Shown here piece by piece: positions 1-8,196 of a DNA stretch of 64,000 bases. Under the pieces are notes generated by a model, which did no database searches, was not told where the DNA came from, and saw only the letters and a list, made by a program, of their open reading frames with translations. The DNA lies in NCBI RefSeq assembly GCF_003594935.2, contig NZ_CP043342.1, forward strand, positions 4,402,001-4,466,000, read 5' to 3'. Position 1 is the stretch's first letter; each line of letters opens with the position of its first letter. Made by a program: the position numbers and the translations under genes. Origin of the DNA: Enterobacter huaxiensis. GTDB taxonomy: Bacteria; Pseudomonadota; Gammaproteobacteria; Enterobacterales; Enterobacteriaceae.

Positions 1-723
1 CATATCGACGGGTGCGATAGCTATTCCCACGCCCGCCTGCGCCGCTTCAAGCATGGTCACCGACGAATCAAACACCATGACGCGGTGCGTCGGCGAGGGT
101 GGGTGCTCCCCCGCAGCCAGCATCCATGCCGCCCATTCGTCGCGTCGATAGGATCGCAGTAGAGTAAACTTCAGGATATCTGCCGGAGAACGTAACTCAC
201 CCGCGATGGCGGGCGTACAAAGCGGGGCCAGCGGCGCCGGGCAAAGAAGCTCCGCGTCGGTGCCGTGCCACGCGCCTCCGCCGTAGCGGATGGTGTAATC
301 CAGCCCTTCGGCAGCGGGATCGACGCGGTTGTTATGGGTAGAAAGCTGGAGGTCAATATGCGGATAGCGGCGGCGAAAATCATCCAGCCGGGAGAATAAA
401 ACGCCGGTGGCAAAAGTCCCCACCACGCCGATTTTTAGCTTCTCCCGGGCGCGATGGTGAGCAAAGCGATCCAGCATATCGGCAATGCGGTCGAACGAGT
501 CGTTAAGCACCGGCAGCAGATTCTCGCCCTCGGTGGTCAGCGTCAGCCCGCGCGAGACCCGAACAAACAGCTGGCAGTTCAGGTGCTGTTCCAGCGCCTT
601 TACGTGCTGGCTAATGGCAGAGTGGGTCACATTCAGCTCTATCGCCGCATGCGTAAAACTGAGATGCCTTGCGGCAGCTTCGAAAGCACGAAGCGAATTG
701 AGGGGGATATAGCTGCGCGTCAT
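1..723 (-). CDS. ampR: AmpR, LysR-type regulator of ampC (partial, C-terminus beyond window)
   Basis: LysR-family activator/repressor that senses muropeptides from cell-wall recycling and controls the divergent ampC. Reading the minus strand from the ATG at 723 gives 241 uninterrupted codons to the window edge; the family is about 291 residues, so roughly 50 C-terminal residues are missing here. The winged HTH occupies residues 1-65 (starting MTRSYIPLNSLRAF) and the effector domain starts near residue 96. Arg86, Gly102 and Asp135, positions where known mutations give constitutive ampC expression, are all wild type, so the visible part predicts normal inducibility (inference). Its start lies 132 bp from the ampC start. 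Confidence 0.96.
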   Translation of the reverse strand, partial: MTRSYIPLNSLRAFEAAARHLSFTHAAIELNVTHSAISQHVKALEQHLNCQLFVRVSRGLTLTTEGENLLPVLNDSFDRIADMLDRFAHHRAREKLKIGVVGTFATGVLFSRLDDFRRRYPHIDLQLSTHNNRVDPAAEGLDYTIRYGGGAWHGTDAELLCPAPLAPLCTPAIAGELRSPADILKFTLLRSYRRDEWAAWMLAAGEHPPSPTHRVMVFDSSVTMLEAAQAGVGIAIAPVDM

Positions 724-742
724 AGCCTCATCCGTTAGAAAA

Positions 743-767
743 ATTAACAGCTACTGCTAAATTTAAC
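743..767 (+). promoter_or_regulatory. AmpR operator in the ampR-ampC intergenic region
   Basis: The ampR-ampC gap contains a CTACTGCTAAATTTAACC stretch resembling the LysR-type T-N11-A AmpR binding site known from Enterobacter and Citrobacter. It sits just upstream of the ampC -35 hexamer and so can serve both divergent genes. Confidence 0.7.
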
Positions 768-770
768 CGT

Positions 771-799
771 TTGTCAGGCACAGTCAAATCCAACAGACT
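771..799 (+). promoter_or_regulatory. ampC promoter
   Basis: TTGTCA (771-776) and CAGACT (794-799) are separated by 17 bp. The good -35 and poor -10 fit a promoter that depends on AmpR activation. The leader to the ATG at 856 shows no attenuator hairpin of the E. coli K-12 type. Confidence 0.65.
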
Positions 800-855
800 A
801 CGCTCGTCTTATGGGCCCGGACACTCCCCTGAACCGCTATTACGGAAGATAACTG

Positions 856-2001
856 ATGATCAAAAAATCCCTTTGCTGCGCCCTGCTGCTCGGCATGTCA
901 TATTCCGGCTTTACCGCTCCGCTGTCAGAAAAACAGTTAGCTGAGGCGGTTGAACGTACCGTTACTCCGCTGATGAAGGCACACGCTATTCCGGGCATGG
1001 CGGTTGCCGTGATTTACCAGGGCCAGCCGCACTATTTCACCTTCGGCAAAGCCGATGTCGCCGCGAATAAAGCCGTCACGCCGCAAACCCTGTTCGAACT
1101 GGGCTCCATCAGTAAAACGTTCACCGGCGTGCTGGGCGGTGATGCCATTGCCCGCGGCGAGATTTCGCTGGGCGATCCGGCAACGAAATACTGGCCTGAA
1201 CTGACGGGCAAGCAGTGGCAGGGCATTCGCATGCTGGATCTGGCGACCTACACTGCGGGAGGTCTGCCGCTGCAGGTACCTGATGACGTGACGGACACCG
1301 CGTCGCTTCTGCGCTTTTACCAGACCTGGCAGCCGCAGTGGAAACCGGGCACCACGCGACTGTATGCCAACGCCAGCATCGGCCTGTTTGGCGCGCTGGC
1401 GGTTAAGCCTTCCGGCATGAGCTTTGAGCAGGCCATGACAGTACGCGTCTTTAAACCATTGAAGCTGAATCATACCTGGATTAACGTCCCGAAAAGCGAA
1501 GCGCAGCACTACGCATGGGGCTACCGGGAGGGGAAACCGGTCCACGTCTCACCAGGAATGCTGGACGCCGAAGCCTACGGCGTGAAAACCAACGTGCAGG
1601 ATATGGCAGCCTGGGTGATGGCCAACATGGCACCGGAGAACGTTGCTGAAGCGTCACTTAAGCAAGGTATTGCGCTGGCGCAGTCGCGCTACTGGCGCGT
1701 GGGTGCCATGTATCAAGGGTTAGGCTGGGAAATGCTTAACTGGCCGGTCGATGCCAAAACGCTGGTCGATGGCAGTGATAATAACGTTGCGCTGGCGCCG
1801 CTGCCTGCGAGAGAAGTGAGCCCTCCGGCTCCACCGGTCAAAGCATCATGGGTACACAAAACGGGTTCAACCGGCGGGTTTGGCAGCTACGTGGCCTTCA
1901 TCCCGGAGAAAGAGCTTGGCATCGTGATGCTGGCGAACAAGAGCTATCCGAACCCGGCGCGGGTTGAGGCGGCATACCGTATCCTCGACGCGCTGCAGTA
2001 A
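856..2001 (+). CDS. ampC: AmpC class C beta-lactamase (ACT/P99-like)
   Basis: Periplasmic serine beta-lactamase that hydrolyses penicillins and cephalosporins. It has 381 residues, the family length, with a signal peptide of about 20 residues ending FTA before PLSEKQ. All class C motifs are present: SISK at 84-87 (nucleophile Ser64 in mature numbering), YAN at 170-172 (Tyr150) and KTG at 335-337 (Lys315). The C-terminus matches the Enterobacter P99/ACT type closely (for example GGFGSYVAFIPEK), while several internal positions differ from P99. I cannot name the allele from memory. The gene is intact and presumably induced through AmpR. Confidence 0.98.
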   Translation: MIKKSLCCALLLGMSYSGFTAPLSEKQLAEAVERTVTPLMKAHAIPGMAVAVIYQGQPHYFTFGKADVAANKAVTPQTLFELGSISKTFTGVLGGDAIARGEISLGDPATKYWPELTGKQWQGIRMLDLATYTAGGLPLQVPDDVTDTASLLRFYQTWQPQWKPGTTRLYANASIGLFGALAVKPSGMSFEQAMTVRVFKPLKLNHTWINVPKSEAQHYAWGYREGKPVHVSPGMLDAEAYGVKTNVQDMAAWVMANMAPENVAEASLKQGIALAQSRYWRVGAMYQGLGWEMLNWPVDAKTLVDGSDNNVALAPLPAREVSPPAPPVKASWVHKTGSTGGFGSYVAFIPEKELGIVMLANKSYPNPARVEAAYRILDALQ

Positions 2002-2004
2002 AAC

Positions 2005-2087
2005 ATTGCCGGGTGGCGCTAACGCTTACCCGGCCTACATAACGTGTGGGTGCTGTAGGCCGGGTAAGGCGAAGCCGCCCCCTGGCG
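2005..2087. repeat. REP/BIME-like palindromic pair between ampC and blc
   Basis: Two oppositely oriented copies of a GCCGGGTGGCG...TTACCCGGCCTACA palindrome, at about 2005-2040 and 2054-2087. Such REP-type elements commonly stabilise or terminate transcripts at operon ends. Here they follow the ampC stop. Confidence 0.8.
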
Positions 2088-2160
2088 AAACACACCGCAC
2101 GTCCCCCCACACTTTCCTTGCCGTCATCTACACTTAACAAAAAACAGTAAGGAAACTCCT

Positions 2161-2691
2161 ATGCGCATTCTGCCTGTTATCGCCGCGGTGACAGCCGCGT
2201 TTTTAGTGGTTGCCTGCAGTTCCCCTACCCCACCTCCCGGCGTCACCGTCGTCACCCCTTTTGATTCGCAACGCTTCCTTGGAACATGGTATGAAATCGC
2301 CCGTATGGACCACCGGTTCGAGCAGGGTTTAGAGAAAGTCACCGCACATTACAGCGCAATGGATGACGGGGGTATTCAGGTTATTAACCGTGGATACAAT
2401 CCGGATCGGGAGATGTGGCAGCAGTCGGTTGGCAAGGCTTACTTCACCGGCGATCCGAACCGGGCCGCGCTGAAAGTCTCGTTTATTGGGCCATTCTACG
2501 GCGGGTATAACGTTATCGCCCTGGACAGAGAGTACCGCCACGCGCTGGTCTGCGGGCCGGATCGCGACTATCTGTGGATACTCTCCCGCACCCCCACCAT
2601 TTCACCCGAAATGAAGCAGCAGATGCTGGACGTCGCGACCCGGCAGGGGTTTGATGTGACGAAATTAATCTGGGTAGAACAACCGCATTAA
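2161..2691 (+). CDS. blc: Outer-membrane lipoprotein lipocalin Blc
   Basis: Bacterial lipocalin anchored in the outer membrane; the family binds lysophospholipids and fatty acids and is linked to membrane maintenance. It has 176 residues, with a lipoprotein signal and lipobox VVAC (Cys19) and the lipocalin N-terminal motif GTWYEIAR at 41-48. RBS AAGGA lies just upstream. Its stop overlaps the convergent sugE stop by two bases (TTAA at 2688-2691). The order ampC-blc-sugE is as in E. coli. Confidence 0.96.
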   Translation: MRILPVIAAVTAAFLVVACSSPTPPPGVTVVTPFDSQRFLGTWYEIARMDHRFEQGLEKVTAHYSAMDDGGIQVINRGYNPDREMWQQSVGKAYFTGDPNRAALKVSFIGPFYGGYNVIALDREYRHALVCGPDRDYLWILSRTPTISPEMKQQMLDVATRQGFDVTKLIWVEQPH

Positions 2692-3005
2692 TGCGTGCTG
2701 AGCTTCAGACCAATAATTCCGGCCACAATCAACGCGAGGCTGGCAATACGTGCCAGACTCGCTGACTCACCTAATAACAGAATGCCGGTGATGGCCGCGC
2801 CAACCGCGCCAATGCCCGTCCAGACGGCATACGCCGTTCCCACGGGCAACGTACGCATTGCCCAGGACAGCATGACGATACTCACAATCATCGCGGTAAC
2901 GGTTATGACGCTGGGCGTCAGGCGGGTAAAACCGTGGGTGTATTTCAGGCCAATCGCCCATACCACTTCGAGCAGGCCGGCAATAAAAAGAACGATCCAG
3001 GACAT
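2688..3005 (-). CDS. sugE: Guanidinium exporter SugE/Gdx (SMR family)
   Basis: Small multidrug resistance transporter of the Gdx subtype, which exports guanidinium in exchange for protons as a dual-topology dimer. It has 105 residues with four predicted membrane helices. The membrane Glu in helix 1 (GLLEVVWAIGLK, Glu13) and the helix-3 segment GTAYAVWTGIGAVG are typical. The assignment to the guanidinium branch is supported by the guanidine-II riboswitch in its leader. The RBS AAGGAG lies 7 bases before the ATG at 3005. Confidence 0.96.
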   Translation of the reverse strand: MSWIVLFIAGLLEVVWAIGLKYTHGFTRLTPSVITVTAMIVSIVMLSWAMRTLPVGTAYAVWTGIGAVGAAITGILLLGESASLARIASLALIVAGIIGLKLSTH

Positions 3006-3033
3006 ATCAGGCTCCTTAACTTAAAGGCAAGTT

Positions 3034-3074
3034 GGGGCCGTCCCCGATGAAGGAAGCGCTTACGGGTCGTCCCG
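3034..3074 (-). promoter_or_regulatory. Guanidine-II (mini-ykkC) riboswitch upstream of sugE
   Basis: On the sugE strand there are two small GC hairpins with ACGR loops, the hallmark of mini-ykkC: CGGG-ACGA-CCCG (3074-3063) and GGGG-ACGG-CCCC (3045-3034). They are about 17 bases apart and followed by the sugE RBS near 3012-3017. The arrangement fits ligand-dependent exposure of the ribosome binding site. Two ACGR tetraloop hairpins in front of a Gdx exporter is a very specific signature. Confidence 0.9.
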
Positions 3075-3267
3075 CAAGGCTGAGATTACGCGTTATATTT
3101 TGGTTAGCGTACGATTTTTTTTCAATCCTTTTCTACCGAACGGGTTAAGCCCGGAAATAGCCGCAGTATGGCGCGTAGTTCAGCCATTTATCACTCATCG
3201 GACTTCTCTATGATGATATGCTTTCTGATGGCAGGAAGCCAAACCACTAGCCGACTGCGAATACTAC

Positions 3268-3867
3268 ATGTTCAAAATTCTCTTGATTGACCGTTGTCAC
3301 TTCACCCGCACGGGTTTTGAAGCGTGGCTCAATCATTCAGGCCTGTTTCCGGGCCATTTCGTCGTAACCGGGTTAAACAATCTTTTCCTTGCCAGAGAGC
3401 ATATCCTGCAATGGAAGCCGACGCTGGTCATCGCTGACCTACACGGTTTCAAACAGGAATTTCATCCTTACCAGCAATTGTCTTCCCTGCTGATAGCCAG
3501 CGAAACGCTGCCCTTTATTTTACTGGAGTCAGGTGAAGAACAGGGCATGACAGACTTCGTGGGACATTTCCCGGTATGGGCCTCATTGTCCAAAAATGCC
3601 GATCTGGAGGCGCTAGCAACGGTCATTAATGATGCGCTGACCTCGTGCGCAAGCGTAGAGATCCCACAGGTGGCCGCCCCGCTGCTGACGCGGCAGGAGG
3701 AAAAAGTGCTGACGCTGTGGATGGACGGTGCGAGCAACCAAAAGATTGCCAGCCATCTGAGCATTAACGGTAAAACGGTTTATACCTACAAACGAAATAT
3801 CCGCATGAAGCTCCATATGGATACACGCTATTCCCCGTTTTTAACGCCACAGGAAGTGGATAATTGA
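3268..3867 (+). CDS. ecnR: EcnR-like LuxR-type transcriptional regulator
   Basis: 199-residue protein with a receiver-like N-terminal half (about 1-125, containing VIADLHG with Asp57) and a C-terminal LuxR-type HTH (about 140-190; LTRQEEKVLTLWMDG and NQKIASHLSINGKTVYTYK). The N-terminal half lacks a convincing full set of phosphoacceptor residues, so it may act without phosphorylation, as RcsA and BglJ do. It lies between sugE and the entericidin genes, where Citrobacter carries ecnR, and the name rests on that position. Targets are not visible from sequence. Confidence 0.75.
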   Translation: MFKILLIDRCHFTRTGFEAWLNHSGLFPGHFVVTGLNNLFLAREHILQWKPTLVIADLHGFKQEFHPYQQLSSLLIASETLPFILLESGEEQGMTDFVGHFPVWASLSKNADLEALATVINDALTSCASVEIPQVAAPLLTRQEEKVLTLWMDGASNQKIASHLSINGKTVYTYKRNIRMKLHMDTRYSPFLTPQEVDN

Positions 3868-3906
3868 CGGTACGGTGAAATAGTTGCGCCGTACCGCCAT
3901 GCTTCA

Positions 3907-4053
3907 TTAGTTCTGCGCTTTCGTCGCTGCACCCGAAATAGCACTACCACCGTCGGAGATATCTTCCCCTACGCCGCGAGTGGTGTTACATGCAGTCAGT
4001 ACTGAAGAAAGCACCAGGACAGAAAAGATCGCTGCAATTGTTTTCTTAACCAT
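3907..4053 (-). CDS. ecnB: Entericidin B lipoprotein
   Basis: 48-residue lipoprotein read on the minus strand from the ATG at 4053: an MVKKTIAAIF signal, lipobox LTAC (Cys22), then NTTRGVGEDISDGG and a short Ala/Gly-rich tail. It matches the bacteriolytic partner of the entericidin pair. It follows ecnA in the same direction with a separate RBS (AAAAGGAA before the ATG). The conserved CNTTRGxGEDI core is shared with EcnA. Regulation in E. coli involves sigma-S; I did not identify that promoter here. Confidence 0.93.
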   Translation of the reverse strand: MVKKTIAAIFSVLVLSSVLTACNTTRGVGEDISDGGSAISGAATKAQN

Positions 4054-4161
4054 AATATATTCCTTTTATAGCCAAAGTTGTTTTGTGTATAGCAACTTAA
4101 GGATAGACAAGATCCCGCCATTTGACGGAGAAGGAAGTATTTTTAGGAAAATTAGACGTTT

Positions 4162-4296
4162 TTAGCTGGCTGCGTGAGAAATGATATGGCCGAGATCCTG
4201 GATATCCTCACCCATACCCCGCGCGGTATTGCACCCGGAAAGGATTGCGCTGGAGAGCGCTAACAGAAGCAGAATTTTAACGGTGCGTTTCATCAT
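4162..4296 (-). CDS. ecnA: Entericidin A lipoprotein
   Basis: 44-residue lipoprotein from the ATG at 4296 (MMKRTVKILL): lipobox LSGC (Cys22), then NTARGMGEDIQDLGHIISHAAS. It matches the EcnA antidote to entericidin B. The gene is directly downstream of efp and upstream of ecnB, as in E. coli. EcnA and EcnB share the CNT-ARG-GED block after the lipid-anchored cysteine, which supports a common origin. Confidence 0.93.
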   Translation of the reverse strand: MMKRTVKILLLLALSSAILSGCNTARGMGEDIQDLGHIISHAAS

Positions 4297-4304
4297 CCCT
4301 GCCT

Positions 4305-4336
4305 GAAAAAATAAGGCGCAGCGGGCGCTGCGCCTT
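4305..4336 (-). terminator. Rho-independent terminator of efp
   Basis: Perfect inverted repeat AAGGCGCAGC/GCTGCGCCTT (4313-4336), followed on the minus strand by ATTTTTTC. It lies between the efp stop and ecnA. Confidence 0.88.
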
Positions 4337-4351
4337 CAATCATGACGTAAA

Positions 4352-4918
4352 TTACTTCACGCGGGATACGTATTCGCCGGAGCGGGTATCCACTTTGATC
4401 ACTTCACCAGTCTGTACGAACAGTGGAACTTTAACCACTGCACCGGTAGACAGTTTGGCTGGCTTACCGCCAGTACCTGCGGTGTCACCTTTCAGGCCTG
4501 GATCGGTTTCAACGATTTCCAGCTCTACAAAGTTTGGTGGGGTTACAGCGATAGGCTGACCGTTCCACAGGGTCACGATGCATTCAGCCTGATCCAGCAG
4601 CCATTTAGCGCTGTCGCCTACCGCTTTCTCATCAGCAGACAGCTGTTCGAAAGTAGAGTTGTTCATGAAATGATAGAACTCACCGTCGTTGTACAGGTAA
4701 GTCAGGTTCATATCGACAACATCAGCGCCTTCAGCGGAGTCAGTAGACTTGAAGGTTTTCTCTACACGGGTGCCGGTCAGCAGGCGGCGCAGCTTAACGC
4801 GTGCGAATGCCTGGCCTTTACCTGGTTTAACGAATTCGCTGGCTTCAACCGCATACGGTTCGCCGTCCATCATGATTTTAAGACCAGCACGAAAATCGTT
4901 GCTATAGTACGTTGCCAT
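4352..4918 (-). CDS. efp: Elongation factor P
   Basis: Translation factor that rescues ribosomes stalled at polyproline. It has 188 residues starting MATYYSND at 4918. The modification site Lys34 lies in the KPGKGQAF loop and is the substrate for (R)-beta-lysylation by EpmA/EpmB. A longer in-frame reading upstream (to 5029) would overlap the divergent epmB start and adds no conserved sequence, so it is rejected. epmB, whose product modifies this protein, is divergently adjacent. Confidence 0.98.
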   Translation of the reverse strand: MATYYSNDFRAGLKIMMDGEPYAVEASEFVKPGKGQAFARVKLRRLLTGTRVEKTFKSTDSAEGADVVDMNLTYLYNDGEFYHFMNNSTFEQLSADEKAVGDSAKWLLDQAECIVTLWNGQPIAVTPPNFVELEIVETDPGLKGDTAGTGGKPAKLSTGAVVKVPLFVQTGEVIKVDTRSGEYVSRVK

Positions 4919-4958
4919 AAGGCCCTCTAAATTTGTTAACTGGTAGCTAAGCCACAAA

Positions 4959-5987
4959 ATGGCGCATATTGTAACCCTAAACACCCCGTCCAGAGAAGAT
5001 TGGTTATCGCAACTTGCCGATGTAATCACCAGTCCTGATGAATTGCTGCGTCTTTTAGACCTCGATCAGCATAAAGAGTTGCTTGAAGGCCGTGAGGCAA
5101 AGCGGCTTTTTGCCCTGCGCGTGCCCCGCGCGTTTGTTGCGCGTATGGAGAAGGGAAACCCTGACGATCCGCTACTAAAACAGACGCTTACCTCGCAGGA
5201 TGAGTTTGTCACTGCCCCCGGCTACAGCACCGATCCGCTGGAAGAACAGCACAGCGTCGTGCCCGGTTTGCTGCACAAATACCTCAACCGTGCCCTGCTG
5301 TTGGTGAAAGGCGGCTGCGCGGTAAATTGCCGTTATTGCTTCCGCCGACACTTCCCGTATGCCGAAAACCAGGGCAATAAGCGCAACTGGCAGGTTGCGC
5401 TGGACTACATCGCAGCGCATCCCGAGCTGGACGAGATTATTTTTTCCGGCGGCGACCCGCTGATGGCGAAAGACAACGAGCTGGACTGGCTGCTGACGCA
5501 GCTGGAAGCCATCCCGCACATTAAGCGCCTGCGCATCCACAGCCGTTTACCGATTGTTATTCCCGCGCGTATCACTGACGGGCTGGTATCACGCATTGAG
5601 CAGTCTCGATTGCAGGTGCTGCTGGTGAACCACATTAACCACGCGAACGAAATTGACGATGAATTTCGGGCGGCAATGGCGCATCTGCGTAAGACGGGCG
5701 TGACGCTGCTGAACCAGAGCGTGCTGCTGCGCGGCGTGAATGACAGCGCTCGGGTGCTGGCGGATCTGAGCAATGCGTTATTTGATGCGGGCGTGCTGCC
5801 CTATTACCTGCACGTGCTGGATCGCGTTCAGGGCGCGGCGCATTTCATGGTGACGGATGAAGAAGCCCGGCAGATTATGCGCGAACTGTTGACGCTGGTT
5901 TCTGGCTATATGGTGCCGAAGCTGGCACGCGAGATTGGCGGTGAGCCGAGCAAGACGCCGCTGGACTTGCAGCTGCGGCAAAGCTAG
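4959..5987 (+). CDS. epmB: EF-P (R)-beta-lysine 2,3-aminomutase EpmB
   Basis: Radical SAM, PLP-dependent lysine 2,3-aminomutase that makes (R)-beta-lysine for attachment to EF-P Lys34. It has 342 residues. The radical SAM cluster cysteines are Cys120, Cys124 and Cys127 (GGCAVNCRYCFRRHF), followed by the SGGDPL glycine-rich segment. It is divergent from efp with 40 bp between start codons, so the modifying enzyme and its substrate share one promoter region. Confidence 0.97.
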   Translation: MAHIVTLNTPSREDWLSQLADVITSPDELLRLLDLDQHKELLEGREAKRLFALRVPRAFVARMEKGNPDDPLLKQTLTSQDEFVTAPGYSTDPLEEQHSVVPGLLHKYLNRALLLVKGGCAVNCRYCFRRHFPYAENQGNKRNWQVALDYIAAHPELDEIIFSGGDPLMAKDNELDWLLTQLEAIPHIKRLRIHSRLPIVIPARITDGLVSRIEQSRLQVLLVNHINHANEIDDEFRAAMAHLRKTGVTLLNQSVLLRGVNDSARVLADLSNALFDAGVLPYYLHVLDRVQGAAHFMVTDEEARQIMRELLTLVSGYMVPKLAREIGGEPSKTPLDLQLRQS

Positions 5988-5991
5988 TTTC

Positions 5992-6024
5992 CCCTCACCC
6001 TAACCCTCTCCCGGTGGGAGAGGG
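5992..6024. repeat. CCCTCTCC/GGGAGAGG palindromic repeat, copy 1
   Basis: CCCTCACCCTAA arm followed by the CCCTCTCCC..GGGAGAGGG hairpin. It sits between the convergent epmB and yjeI ends and belongs to the ten-copy family in this window. Confidence 0.85.
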
Positions 6025-6033
6025 AAAAGGTAA

Positions 6034-6387
6034 TCAGTTCGGGCACTTATAGACCTGGCCATTCATCTGGCTGGCGGTCGGTACGAAGCTGGACAGCATC
6101 CCCTGCGTTGGGCTGCTCACGCCGTAAATCACGTTGCCGCCCATTGCCGCAGCCTGATTACGCAGGGCGTTTGCCGCACCGCGCATAGAGCCGCCCTCTT
6201 CGCCATGCTGGCCTGACATCCAGTTGCTTTGCTCGCCAGAGGCCGTACCTAACAGCTGGCATTCACTGCCCGGCTTATCTTCAACAAAGCGAACGCCCTG
6301 GCCCGCTGCCGACAGCTCATTGCTGGAGCTACAACCCGCCAGCAGCAACGCTGCTCCTACGATCCCTGCACAGACTTTTACGCGCAT
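6034..6387 (-). CDS. yjeI: YjeI lipoprotein (DUF4156)
   Basis: 117-residue lipoprotein from the ATG at 6387: signal MRVKVCAGIVGAALLLAGC with lipobox LAGC, then a Ser-rich linker. The body contains a MRGAANALRNQAAAMGGNVIYG segment typical of DUF4156/YjeI and a conserved C-terminal VYKC. The length equals E. coli YjeI, and the position between epmB and groL matches E. coli. The function is unknown. An upstream in-frame extension to 6498 is rejected because it runs into the groL terminator and breaks the signal peptide. Confidence 0.9.
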   Translation of the reverse strand: MRVKVCAGIVGAALLLAGCSSSNELSAAGQGVRFVEDKPGSECQLLGTASGEQSNWMSGQHGEEGGSMRGAANALRNQAAAMGGNVIYGVSSPTQGMLSSFVPTASQMNGQVYKCPN

Positions 6388-6460
6388 GTTATTCCTCGGT
6401 TTCAATAAGCTGGACAGTAGTTGTCCGTGTGTAGACCTTATACCTAAAAGATGACCAAAA

Positions 6461-6496
6461 GAAAAACCCCCGAGCATTTCTGCCCAGGGGTTTTTC
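6461..6496 (-). terminator. groESL terminator
   Basis: Inverted repeat GAAAAACCCC (6461-6470) and GGGGTTTTTC (6487-6496), with A/T-rich arms that allow function on both strands. It lies 25 bp beyond the groL stop. Confidence 0.85.
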
Positions 6497-6521
6497 ACAT
6501 TCTACGCAGTAGAGCGCACGA

Positions 6522-8165
6522 TTACATCATGCCGCCCATACCGCCCATGCCGCCCATACCTGCAGCACCTAAGTCAGGCGCGTCGCCTTTAGGCAGGTCG
6601 GTCACCATGCACTCGGTAGTGATCATCAGGCCAGCGACAGAGGCCGCGTACTGCAGAGCAGAACGGGTTACTTTCGTTGGGTCCAGAATACCGAAGTCGA
6701 TCATGTTGCCGTATTCTTCAGTTGCCGCGTTGTAACCGTAGTTACCTTCGCCCGCTTTCACGTTGTTGGTCACAACTGACGGCTCTTCACCGGCGTTGGA
6801 CACGATCTGACGCAGAGGAGCTTCCATCGCGCGCAGCGCAACTTTGATACCCACGTTCTGATCTTCGTTCTGAGCGGTCAGGCCTGCCAGTTTAGCGGCA
6901 ACGCGCACCAGCGCAACGCCACCACCAGCAACTACGCCTTCTTCTACCGCAGCACGGGTCGCGTGCAGGGCATCGTCAACGCGTGCTTTTTTCTCTTTCA
7001 TTTCAACTTCGGTCGCCGCACCAACTTTGATTACCGCAACGCCGCCAGCCAGTTTCGCTACGCGTTCCTGCAGTTTTTCACGGTCGTAATCGGAAGTTGC
7101 TTCTTCGATCTGCTTACGGATCTGACCAACACGGCCCTGAATAGCGCCTTCTTCACCCACGCCATCGATGATGGTGGTGGTGTCTTTGTTGATCACAACG
7201 CGTTTAGCCTGGCCCAGGTCTTCCAGGGTCGCTTTTTCCAGCTCCATACCGATCTCTTCAGAGATAACGGTACCGCCGGTCAGAGTCGCGATATCCTGCA
7301 GCATTGCTTTACGGCGATCGCCGAAGCCAGGTGCTTTAACCGCAGCCACTTTCACGATGCCGCGCATGGTGTTAACCACCAGCGTCGCCAGCGCTTCGCC
7401 TTCAACGTCTTCAGCGATGATAACCAGCGGCTTGCCTGCTTTCGCAACGGCTTCCAGCACTGGCAGCATTTCGCGGATGTTGGAGATTTTTTTGTCAGCC
7501 AGCAGGATGAACGGGCTTTCCAGCTCAACAGCGCCAGTCTCTGGCTTGTTGATGAAGTATGGGGACAGGTAGCCACGGTCGAACTGCATACCTTCAACCA
7601 CGTCCAGTTCGTCTTCCAGACCGGTACCGTCTTCAACGGTGATCACGCCTTCTTTACCGACTTTATCCATCGCTTCTGCGATCAGTTTACCTACGGTTTC
7701 GTCGGAGTTAGCGGAGATAGTACCAACCTGAGCAATGGCTTTAGAGTCAGAGCACGGTACGGACAGCGCTTTCAGCTCTTCAACAGCAGCGACAACCGCT
7801 TTGTCGATACCACGTTTCAGATCCATCGGGTTCATGCCCGCCGCAACGGCTTTCAGACCTTCGGTGATGATAGCCTGCGCCAGTACGGTCGCGGTGGTGG
7901 TACCGTCGCCTGCAGCGTCGTTCGCTTTAGAGGCAACTTCTTTCACCATCTGCGCGCCCATGTTTTCGAACTTGTCTTCCAGCTCGATTTCACGTGCTAC
8001 AGAAACACCATCTTTGGTGATGGTTGGCGCGCCGAAGGATTTATCCAGCACTACGTTACGGCCTTTCGGGCCCAGGGTCACTTTAACTGCGTCTGCCAGT
8101 ACGTTTACGCCGCGGAGCATTTTCACACGAGCGTCGTTACCGAATTTTACGTCTTTAGCTGCCAT
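6522..8165 (-). CDS. groL: Chaperonin GroEL
   Basis: 60-kDa chaperonin subunit; 14 copies form the double ring that folds proteins with GroES and ATP. It has 547 residues, the expected length. The ATP-binding GDGTTT motif is at 86-91 (Asp87), LGPKGRNV is at 31-38, and the C-terminus is the GGM repeat tail. It follows groS by 31 bp in one operon driven by a sigma-32 promoter. The long open frame on the opposite strand is a codon-bias shadow. Confidence 0.99.
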   Translation of the reverse strand: MAAKDVKFGNDARVKMLRGVNVLADAVKVTLGPKGRNVVLDKSFGAPTITKDGVSVAREIELEDKFENMGAQMVKEVASKANDAAGDGTTTATVLAQAIITEGLKAVAAGMNPMDLKRGIDKAVVAAVEELKALSVPCSDSKAIAQVGTISANSDETVGKLIAEAMDKVGKEGVITVEDGTGLEDELDVVEGMQFDRGYLSPYFINKPETGAVELESPFILLADKKISNIREMLPVLEAVAKAGKPLVIIAEDVEGEALATLVVNTMRGIVKVAAVKAPGFGDRRKAMLQDIATLTGGTVISEEIGMELEKATLEDLGQAKRVVINKDTTTIIDGVGEEGAIQGRVGQIRKQIEEATSDYDREKLQERVAKLAGGVAVIKVGAATEVEMKEKKARVDDALHATRAAVEEGVVAGGGVALVRVAAKLAGLTAQNEDQNVGIKVALRAMEAPLRQIVSNAGEEPSVVTNNVKAGEGNYGYNAATEEYGNMIDFGILDPTKVTRSALQYAASVAGLMITTECMVTDLPKGDAPDLGAAGMGGMGGMGGMM

Positions 8166-8196
8166 GTTCTTATTTCCTCAAATTCTCGTGCGTAAA

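Noticed and set aside
4919..5029. N-terminal extension of efp
   Set aside because: It overlaps the divergent epmB start and is absent from the conserved 188-residue EF-P.
6963..8195. 410-codon open frame opposite groL
   Set aside because: It is a codon-bias shadow of groL; groL has all family motifs, and the antisense frame shows no recognisable domain or RBS.
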